The translations under genes were made by a program, and so were the position numbers. Below the pieces are notes generated by a model. The model was not told the origin of the DNA. It did no database searches and saw nothing but the letters and a program-made list of their open reading frames with translations. DNA of 64,000 nucleotides from Hermatobates lingyangjiaoensis (Eukaryota; Arthropoda; Insecta; Hemiptera; Hermatobatidae), in the NCBI GenBank assembly GCA_026182355.1, contig JAPFBL010000232.1, positions 248,001-312,000 of the forward strand, given 5' to 3'. Below are positions 61,851-64,000 of the stretch, piece after piece. Each line of letters begins with the position of its first letter. Positions within the stretch are counted from its first letter, which is position 1.

Positions 61851-63435
61851 GAAAAAGAATCAAACAACCTTTTTAAAAGAGAAATATGACAGTTCCATCC
61901 ACTTTCTAGTCCCATTTTCTCAGAAAACACTCGAGATCTCAGCTCATTCTCTTTACTGAAGTGAACAAACCTAATGCATGCTCTCTCCAGTTGCTCGATC
62001 AGTTGAACCTGAAAATCACCATTAATTATAACTTCTGATTTATTTTATTAGTTTAATATTAATAATTAAATTTATATTTAAGATAAATTATCAAAGCATT
62101 TGTTATTAACGTATACCATCACTTACTCTTAAATAGTCTTATAAAAAAAATGTCTTAATGAACTATTAAAGACAAAATAAACCTACAAGTATTTTAAAAA
62201 ATCTTAATCCAAGATTTACATCCTCAAATTTTCATATGATGATTAATAGAGATTCTGTGTTTTCTAATTGTATGTAAATCTGAACTTTAGTTACCCAGCC
62301 TAGATCGTACTTTGAATCTTTGAAGCGTTTATATGTATATATAACCTTTTTATTTTTCATTCAAAACAGAATAGTGTCCAACCGGACTTTATTACACTAA
62401 ATTTACACAGAATTGAACAAACTCATTCAATTTTATCAACAGGAGGCGATCAGAAGAAAAGATGAATTGAGAAATATATGTGCAGTGGCACCAGTTTCAT
62501 TCAGATTCGACATACCAGACTGATCATATCTCTCCCAACTTTTCTTCTAATCTTTTCCTTACGACGAAATTTTAGAAATGTCGATCGTAGAAAGCATTTT
62601 GTTCTGTTTTGAGTAATTTTTAGTTCTATATACATTACGGAGCAAGTATGTAAGATAATAGTAACTAACAACAAAAATTCAAGCTTTCAGACAAAAACTC
62701 TTCATCAAAGCAATGAAATACACTCCAATATTGCTTAAATTCAATGATCTAATACTGTGCATAGCCATAACCAGAACTTATTACGGTAGTTTTCTCCTTA
62801 CAGTAAATAATTATATATGCTAATTATGTATTCTTTAATTATGCATTCATTCATGCAAATAAAGAACTTTAACACACGGGCTTCTCTGCTTCATTAAATG
62901 TTGTCATAGATTAGCGACGACTTATTTCATTTTACGTAACCAGCTAGAGAAACTATTTCACCAGAATAAGGATAGTGTACGATTCAAGAGCACAATTAAC
63001 AAGTTTGAATGGGAAAGGGGTTCCAGTGTGAGTGGTTAGAAGTTGTGGGTAAGGTATATATGTGAGTGTGATGTATTTATAGTGTGTATGTTTATGTGCG
63101 TGTGTGTATATATATATTTATACAAATAAATAAACGCATAGTAAGTACAAATTGATATTAAATTCCTTTAAGTAATATTAATTAAAAAGAAATACAATGA
63201 AGTGATAATTTATTTTCGGAAAAGTATTTTATGCACATTAACTTCTAATTGATTGTATTAGATATTACTTCAAAAAAATGTAATAAACTTATGAAAATCA
63301 AATGTCTGACCATTTCAGACTGTGCTTGATATTGCATTGTGACCATTCCGAGAAAAATTTGATTGCATTGCACTTCAAAGCAACCTTCAATATCAGAGAC
63401 ATCATCATCAAACAAATCAGCTCCGAATAGCGAAT
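30122..63435 (-). CDS. TMEM94: TMEM94 orthologue, C-terminal ~550 residues (14 exons; 5' half outside window)
   Basis: TMEM94 is a polytopic ER membrane protein related to P-type ATPases, reported in mammals as an ER magnesium transporter. Fourteen GT-AG exons on the minus strand join in one frame (phases 2,0,2,2,2,0,0,2,0,1,0,1,1,2 at successive exon starts) to 1655 nt, which is 2 nt of a split codon plus 550 sense codons and a stop. Family hallmarks in order are GMVTMQYQA, ERACIRFVHFSKENELRSR, EKMGLESGWNCHISL, LPRGIEEIRPH, VDNVPLLVSLFTDCTP, YGEVVVVLGSSAN and SIAVEPMYPQ, followed by six hydrophobic segments in exons 9-14. The vertebrate protein is about 1350 residues, so roughly the last 40% is here. 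Introns are packed with PLE, hAT and LINE debris. Identification rests on family motifs recalled without a search, but the order and frame agreement make it very secure. The exact C-terminus is less certain (see exon 14). Confidence 0.95.
30276..32060. other. TMEM94 intron 13-14, with unassigned open stretches
   Basis: 30924-31181 (+) and 31451-31657 (-) are open for 60-85 codons, overlap unrelated frames and show no splice-compatible phase with TMEM94. The minus stretch (VPEKVILQKLCVRLVANFAD...) may be a piece of an old transposon ORF, but I cannot place it. Confidence 0.4.
32061..32154 (-). CDS. TMEM94: TMEM94 exon 13 of window
   Basis: 94 bp; acceptor ttgtttcag (a tempting alternative tag 17 bp further in breaks the frame), donor TGCCT|gtaagt. 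It encodes TISISFVHRNKLSWNRKPFQ then NTVWFWICIC. The SxxFVHR...W.KPF run matches the conserved loop between the last membrane segments of TMEM94. Confidence 0.93.
33355..33480. repeat. PLE-type terminal hairpin, family L
   Basis: gccgacgtaacCTGAGGATGAACACTTAAGTGTTCGAAACACGTCGACGTT: a GAACACTTAAGTGTTC stem followed by GAAAC. Related copies occur near 36185-36250, 47320-47345 and 63940-64000, with an eroded trace near 42545. Confidence 0.75.
33842..33913 (-). CDS. TMEM94: TMEM94 exon 12 of window
   Basis: 72 bp; acceptor ctcttttcag, donor TTTAG|gtagac. One nt of Asp comes from exon 11 and 1 nt is passed on. It encodes IKLYTNALLTAQHCATFLIV then LHL. The ALLTAQ...LIVLH pattern matches the penultimate membrane region of TMEM94. 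Confidence 0.93.
   Translation of the reverse strand: MSSFIRMLCLQLNIVPHSSLFFI
34010..35165. repeat. two direct diverged PLE-type tails around a CT-rich tract
   Basis: 34070-34240 and 35014-35165 share tgtgtatctcaagtttattt-type sequence and aaatcacatac..attaatatt (roughly three-quarters identical). The first follows an eroded family B hairpin (34060-34105). Between them, 34870-35010 is CT-rich low complexity that creates spurious Ser/Leu-rich frames. Confidence 0.6.
35488..35653 (-). CDS. TMEM94: TMEM94 exon 11 of window
   Basis: 166 bp; acceptor attgtttcag, donor CTTCCAG|gtaaat. Phase 0 in, 1 nt out. It encodes VMAFVAWCYGCKFLFTLLSV, PVFFTLFLTSNCPYNVANYT and CHPLNPLDYYQNPLP. One membrane helix (KFLFTLLSVPVFFTLFL) is followed by a loop with several Cys and a possible N-glycosylation site (NYT), which suggests a lumenal loop. 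Confidence 0.94.
36170..36300. repeat. PLE-type terminal hairpin, family L (diverged)
   Basis: taacctaaacatgaacactaagtgttcaaaacgcgtcgacgttgg, with the downstream cttactatttctttcacttattctaatca shared with 33455-33470. Confidence 0.65.
37201..37560. repeat. 180-bp tandem duplication in a TMEM94 intron
   Basis: 37201-37380 and 37381-37560 are the same 180-bp sequence with only a few mismatches. The next ~470 bp (to ~38030) contains decayed repeats of phrases such as acaagcatagcctagcctagt spaced about 60 bp apart. A weaker relative is near 35360-35460. Confidence 0.9.
38264..38388 (-). CDS. TMEM94: TMEM94 exon 10 of window
   Basis: 125 bp; acceptor aaattgcag, donor TATGAG|gtttat. The first two bases complete Gly from exon 9; ends in phase 0. 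It encodes QVMWICCVIIPVLAVSLVFT and PTSPKVMLTPGYKFQTSINY, then E. The segment from WICC to LVF is a membrane helix and the remainder is a loop. Confidence 0.94.
39240..39880. repeat. shuffled fragments of families A and C
   Basis: 39258-39300 is a family A end. 39297-39360 is an inverted family C arm. 39390-39475 and 39487-39550 are repeated pieces of a family A arm (acaatatgaaatgggaaaac...aagcggtct). 39810-39880 is a family C right arm. Each is separated by AT tracts. Confidence 0.7.
40115..40310. repeat. fold-back family E, inverted pair
   Basis: ttcacaaaaagaacacacag / ctgtgtgttctttctgtgaa arms with the ctactatatttcgatggcct hairpin. The right side ends in a GTAAGT-like tagtagtaagttt. Preceded by family C and J fragments (39885-40100) and followed by a family G pair (40360-40475). 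Confidence 0.8.
40786..40906 (-). CDS. TMEM94: TMEM94 exon 9 of window (source of the tandem array)
   Basis: 121 bp; acceptor ttttgtccccag, donor CCCTTG|gtaagt. Phase 0 in, 1 nt out. It encodes CRHYMLCFSSCLQFWVCSCM and LISFLLLLSSILLLPPVLTL, the first C-terminal membrane segment. Only this copy has both the acceptor and a donor with the rest of the exon. Eleven more copies of its acceptor and first ~94 bp follow at higher coordinates, upstream in the transcript. Confidence 0.95.
40813..42185 (-). repeat. tandem array of a TMEM94 splice acceptor plus partial exon, 12 copies
   Basis: Units of 123-129 bp begin at 40813, 40937, 41066, 41190, 41314, 41443, 41567, 41691, 41820, 41943 and about 42065; the array starts inside exon 9. 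In transcript direction a unit is ~30 bp of intron end (tgattgacttattttgtccccag) plus the first ~94 bp of exon 9. Copies 1-3 and 4-6 form a 377-bp higher-order repeat (lengths 124, 129, 124; spacing exactly 377). Divergence rises towards the high-coordinate end. Extra copies lack the exon's 3' part and donor, and the exon frame reaches a TGA in the junction. Confidence 0.95.
42641..42770 (+). repeat. fold-back family D copy in a TMEM94 intron
   Basis: CTGATGA at 42677, a GAAC-aaca-GTTC stem, then GAATATTGAATTC (one A of GAAA lost) and TGTAAGTGTTC. Preceded by an eroded family L trace near 42545. Confidence 0.8.
43679..43847 (-). CDS. TMEM94: TMEM94 exon 8 of window
   Basis: 169 bp; acceptor tgggttttag, donor ATGCAT|gtaagc. 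The first C completes the Ser codon begun in exon 7; ends in phase 0. It encodes IAVEPMYPQVCQKVSVYKPT, EDCPSPIHLGQRLNSIPCSV and SMMRQKPVSVFQLIMH. The SIAVEPMYPQ and LNSIPC blocks are typical of TMEM94 between the hinge-like motif and the C-terminal membrane domain. Confidence 0.96.
44403..44700 (+). mobile_element. non-LTR retrotransposon 3' tail with (AAT)n, partly duplicated
   Basis: 44403-44530 (aaaagtgctgagct... ccctcaaataat) is the terminal segment of the LINE at 60140-60985 with an (AAT)n tail. 44560-44690 repeats the last ~75 bp plus a longer (AAT)n, a tandem duplication. Poly-Leu frames here are artefacts. Confidence 0.8.
45608..46030. mobile_element. hAT non-autonomous element (MITE) with 8-bp target duplication
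   Basis: Terminal repeats CAGGGGTGTCAAAC and (inverted) CACAGGTGTCAAAC. Identical flanks ATATATAG at 45600-45607 and 46031-46038. The 423-bp interior is non-coding. The CAGGGGTGTCAAACTCAT end is typical of a widespread animal hAT family. Lies in the TMEM94 intron between exons 7 and 8. Confidence 0.92.
47825..48440. repeat. fold-back families C (single) and G (inverted pair)
   Basis: 47826-48010: family C right arm, CTGAAGA at 47898, GGATTACCTGAAAATTTGAG, TGTAAGTGTG. 48030-48440: family G pair whose ends read catttgatagaataggagta and cgattgcataatacaccta, with ~150 bp of unrelated spacer. Confidence 0.75.
48480..48755. repeat. fold-back family E, inverted pair next to exon 7
   Basis: Left arm 48490-48600 (gaattttcacaagaacacac...) and right arm 48640-48752. 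It ends 70 bp downstream of the exon 7 donor (48821), so it would form a hairpin at the very start of that intron. Confidence 0.85.
48822..48901 (-). CDS. TMEM94: TMEM94 exon 7 of window
   Basis: 80 bp; acceptor ttgtttcag preceded by a T-run, donor GCCAG|gtagtt. Phase 0 in, 2 nt out. It encodes DYGEVVVVLGSSANADNCSI then FLKANA. The block aligns by eye with the P-type ATPase hinge region (VVAMTGDGxND...LKxADIGIA), but the aspartates are absent, as in vertebrate TMEM94. Confidence 0.96.
49130..49560. repeat. fragments of families A, D and C in series
   Basis: 49138-49230 short family A pair; 49238-49384 family D with CTGATGA at 49298; (AT)n; 49430-49560 inverted family C arm. Boundaries are abrupt, without spacer. 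Confidence 0.8.
49620..49930 (-). repeat. PLE-type hairpin family K
   Basis: On minus: CTGAAGACGGCAAGACGCCGAAATAATCGAGATTCGTGAGTG. It has the same core and GTGAGT as other families but a different body (ttgccgtcttcaggagagta on plus). The A-rich tail region extends to ~49985. Confidence 0.7.
50040..50640. repeat. large nested fold-back, families I and (ATT)n
   Basis: Outer arms 50082-50172 and 50497-50585 are inverted copies (gggatacttgtattcagttg / caactgaatacaagtatccc). Inner arms tacaggtttgattaaataat and attatttaatcaaacctgta lie inside. The centre carries (ATT)n and ~200 bp of unique DNA. (AT)n tracts separate the levels. Confidence 0.85.
50730..51130. repeat. family G inverted pair and an adjacent inverted repeat
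   Basis: 50735-50962: acaaattcaataatatatca / tgatatattattgaatttgt arms. 50995-51130: aaaattcttgcaaagcaggt / tctgctttgcaagaattttaaa arms around a ~35-bp loop. Confidence 0.8.
51375..51510 (+). pseudogene. PLE ORF start relic
   Basis: The frame gives NKTFGELVYILPKRWKN followed by CIRKVVQKTD and a stop. It is a diverged relative of MDVKNKSFGELLYTLPERRI at ~2157-2216. It lies just after an inverted repeat (50995-51130) and a GTAAGT string, matching the 5' region of the same element type. Confidence 0.55.
51540..51660 (-). repeat. fold-back family E copy
   Basis: On minus: CTGATGACGATGATGGTCGAAATATAGAAGAG, with a CCTGCGGGACTCTTTGCCTC lead. Bounded by (AT)n on both sides and abutting the palindrome. 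Confidence 0.7.
51688..52230. repeat. 543-bp near-perfect palindrome (270-bp arms, 3-nt spacer)
   Basis: 51688-51957 is the reverse complement of 51961-52230 with the 3-nt centre CCT. The arms have equal length and I saw essentially no mismatches. The interior is unusually GC-rich for this window. Each arm holds a CTGACGA-stem-GAAA hairpin and a GTAAGT string like the other PLE-type fold-backs. Both ends abut (AT)n. It lies in the TMEM94 intron between exons 6 and 7, so a transcript could fold into a 270-bp RNA duplex. Confidence 0.93.
52280..52430. repeat. fold-back family G single arm
   Basis: ttgataaaagtatcgaccgt, cagtcagttcttcaggttga, caatgtttcggtttatattt. No partner arm within 1 kb. Confidence 0.7.
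53045..53400. repeat. families B and A next to TMEM94 exon 6
   Basis: 53060-53200: imperfect family B pair with CTGATGA at 53167. 53270-53395: family A right arm (ttttgactctgacgaatacc, tattgtggtttgatcattga). The latter ends ~280 bp downstream of the exon 6 donor. Confidence 0.75.
53679..53807 (-). CDS. TMEM94: TMEM94 exon 6 of window
   Basis: 129 bp (43 codons, phase 0 at both ends); acceptor ctttgtctag, donor ATGCAG|gtattc. It encodes AKLPRGIEEIRPHLELVDNV, PLLVSLFTDCTPATTSQMIE and IMQ. This is the strongest family signature in the window. In P-type ATPase topology it corresponds to the stretch before the hinge motif. The next intron (4.8 kb) carries the 543-bp palindrome. Confidence 0.97.
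54471..54588 (-). CDS. TMEM94: TMEM94 exon 5 of window
   Basis: 118 bp; acceptor ttgattgcag, donor AACAGG|gtaacc. Enters in phase 2 and ends in phase 0. It encodes SSIGDDVELGLLHDAWQSVS and CLTDSTDQSAPVNFDMSNR. The terminal DMSNR joins the conserved LPRGIEEIRPH block of the next exon, as in other TMEM94 proteins. A pogo-like inverted-repeat fragment begins 100 bp upstream of the acceptor (54688). Confidence 0.9.
54688..54800. mobile_element. pogo-like transposon end, solitary
   Basis: TA|CAGTTGAACCTCGACTTACG at 54686 resembles pogo/Tigger terminal repeats, with a subterminal tacgaacacatcg. No matching second end within several kb. Followed at 54850-55075 by two eroded PLE-type hairpins (ctgatgacgactgattcgtc; ctgaagacgaacttcaaaatatt then gtaagtg). 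Confidence 0.5.
55080..55789. other. A-rich intron segment of TMEM94
   Basis: Purine-rich plus strand (aaagaaaaagaaaaat-like), which makes a long Phe/Tyr/Leu-rich minus frame at 55311-55796. The composition explains the frame. Confidence 0.6.
55790..56520 (+). pseudogene. decayed PLE-type GIY-YIG endonuclease relic in a TMEM94 intron
   Basis: Pieces in different frames read VTYLELECTCYSGKC, then TYI, LSRRL-like and REL(L)RIMSKK blocks, and PSFNSQSIDIFAIASM. The order resembles a GIY-YIG domain of the PLE type (Tyr block, Arg block, E-A-L-L-I helix, final N). It is broken by several frameshifts and stops. A separate open stretch, 56315-56509, may be its C-terminal tail. Assignment is by pattern only. 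Confidence 0.4.
57826..57945. repeat. imperfect inverted repeat in a TMEM94 intron
   Basis: cttgaattatctgtttatac pairs with gttatataaacagataactcaag around a ~70-bp loop. No PLE-type core. Confidence 0.6.
58284..58376 (-). CDS. TMEM94: TMEM94 exon 4 of window
   Basis: 93 bp; acceptor tttaacaag (weak polypyrimidine tract), donor ACGAG|gtagct. Phase 2 in and phase 2 out, so it could be skipped without shifting the frame. It encodes a Ser-rich linker, SSLGGSKNMSVSAPGAINLE and LNRSHKGSCT. Skipping would join exon 3 to exon 5 in frame, so this may be an alternative cassette. Identity rests on open frame and phase, not conserved motifs. Confidence 0.75.
59511..59579 (-). CDS. TMEM94: TMEM94 exon 3 of window
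   Basis: 69 bp; acceptor attttgtag, donor AGAAG|gtatat. The first T completes a Ser codon split from exon 2 and the last two bases (AG) split into exon 4. It encodes a charged linker, DPEEEKDETTDEKKDLIPTP then VR. It is poorly conserved and low complexity, so support comes from its splice sites and exact phase match on both sides. Confidence 0.85.
60140..60985 (+). mobile_element. non-LTR retrotransposon 3' end (5'-truncated)
   Basis: The frame ending at 60910 reads TLSMIGLCRFCKEEETPLHL, LITPHRLHNFAAERQLLRDT and then KLLPLEPAKVLSFLEAFKL. The C-x2-C...H arrangement is the zinc-finger-like tail after RNase H in I/R1-type LINE proteins (last Cys replaced). The upstream part (60180-60690) has frameshifts. 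Ends in ccctcaaataataaaaataa. Sits in the intron between TMEM94 exons 2 and 3. Confidence 0.75.
61275..61817. mobile_element. hAT non-autonomous element (543 bp) with 8-bp target duplication
   Basis: Ends CAGGGCTGTGGAGTCG and inverted CAGGCCTGTGGAGTCG. Flanks ATAATAAT at 61267-61274 and 61818-61825. The subterminal repeats of GGAGTCGGAGTCGG are diagnostic of a widespread hAT family. It inserted 51 bp downstream of the exon 2 donor. The poly-Ile frame next to it is (AAT)n. Confidence 0.92.
61869..62008 (-). CDS. TMEM94: TMEM94 exon 2 of window
   Basis: 140 bp; acceptor gattttcag, donor AAAAAG|gttgtt (weaker GTTG donor). Phase 0 start, ends with 2 nt of a codon. It encodes VQLIEQLERACIRFVHFSKE, then NELRSRVFSEKMGLESGWN and CHISLLK. 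This is one of the most conserved blocks of TMEM94 and corresponds to the P-domain side of the ATPase-like core. A hAT MITE lies about 50 bp downstream of the donor in the following intron. Confidence 0.95.
62340..62635. repeat. eroded PLE-type hairpin unit
   Basis: acttttcttctaatcttttc, ttacgacgaaattttagaaatgtcgatcgtag and a following cattttgttctgttttgagt match the layout of the other families but with many changes. Confidence 0.45.
63311..63435 (-). CDS. TMEM94: TMEM94 exon 1 of window
   Basis: 125 bp; acceptor tttttcag, donor ATG|gtcaga. It starts with 2 nt of a split codon and ends in phase 0. It encodes 41 residues, with an acidic stretch (LFDDDVSDIEG) and then NQIFLGMVTMQYQAQSEM. The GMxxMQYQA block is a conserved TMEM94 signature that leads directly into the next exon. 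Earlier exons lie beyond 64000. Confidence 0.92.
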
Positions 63436-63904
63436 CTGAAAAACAAAAAAAAACTGTGAAAAACTAGAATTTGAAAGTACATGAATTGAAAAAAAAAAGA
63501 GTTTATTAGATCTTTACATAAAACATTGTCACAATAAACAGTCACAGATTCCAATAGACATGCTGGCAATACAAGTAACGATAAGCCAACTGAAAACCAC
63601 GTCTGACCGGATACAGTTGTTCCCAAATATGGTATTAGTTATCACTGAACGTATTAGACACACACAGATAATGAGCATCGGAGAATCAAATTTGTTGTAC
63701 TCTTCATGACAAGATATATAAAGAACTAAATGATAATAAGTAAATACCGAGGCCTTTATGACTATAACAAATGATTTATCTTTGAAACCTGTGTACTCCA
63801 GGAACTTGTACTCAAGATAGTCTGCCTTACTTATCACCATAAGGTGGATTTGGAAATCATGGTTAAAAAAAATAAAAAAACTTAATTTTTGTTTCCTGAT
63901 ATAA

Positions 63905-64000
63905 CTATATGAACTCTTCTTCTGATTAGAATAAGGGGAAGAAACACTAAGTCTACACATAAAAGATTGTATTCAATCTCGACAAGTTTCGAACACTCAG
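63905..64000. repeat. family L hairpin cut by the window end
   Basis: attagaataaggggaagaaa...cacataaaagattgtattca...ctcgacaagtttcgaacactcag corresponds to the inverse of 33375-33470; continues past 64000. Confidence 0.6.

Noticed and set aside
63529..63960. 143-residue minus frame considered as an upstream TMEM94 exon
   Set aside because: No TMEM94 motifs, and it runs through a family L repeat. The real exon's acceptor is at 63436-63438, in the intron downstream of this frame.

Overview
This is an AT-rich, intron-bearing eukaryotic nuclear window, almost certainly from an invertebrate animal. The evidence is GT-AG introns of about 0.7-5 kb, a recognisable animal gene, tRNA-like SINEs, hAT and pogo/Tigger DNA transposons, non-LTR retrotransposon tails and a very large load of Penelope-like element (PLE) debris. 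I cannot name the species. No bacterial-type operon, tRNA, rRNA or CRISPR array is present.

The main gene is on the minus strand. Fourteen consecutive exons between 63435 and 30122 encode the C-terminal ~550 residues of a TMEM94 orthologue, a multi-pass ER membrane protein related to P-type ATPases. All 14 exons keep one reading frame across every intron phase, and the spliced length is divisible by three. The 5' half of the gene lies beyond the right edge. On the plus strand, 6598-6878 looks like the terminal coding exon of an unidentified gene, followed at once by a 103-bp-period minisatellite.

The left 30 kb is mostly intergenic repeat. It holds PLE pieces with GIY-YIG endonuclease remnants (1482-2283 and 16740-17470), many fold-back hairpins bounded by (AT)n, a cluster of tRNA-like SINEs (8.7-11.2 kb and 23.4-25.2 kb), a 402-bp pogo-like MITE, and a 1.16-kb Tigger-like relic with a decayed transposase. 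The right 34 kb is TMEM94 exons separated by introns full of the same repeats: two hAT MITEs with intact 8-bp target duplications, two non-LTR element tails, another PLE endonuclease relic, and a 543-bp almost perfect palindrome.

Two observations stand out. (1) The 3' splice site plus the first ~94 bp of one TMEM94 exon has been tandemly amplified into a 12-copy array next to the real exon (40813-42185). Each intact extra copy carries an acceptor, no donor and an in-frame stop. (2) At least eight different fold-back families share a core of CTGANGA, a short stem, then GAAA, usually followed 7-11 nt later by a GTRAGT splice-donor-like string. In this window that core is physically tied to PLE endonuclease sequence, which fits the hammerhead-ribozyme-bearing terminal repeats known for PLEs.
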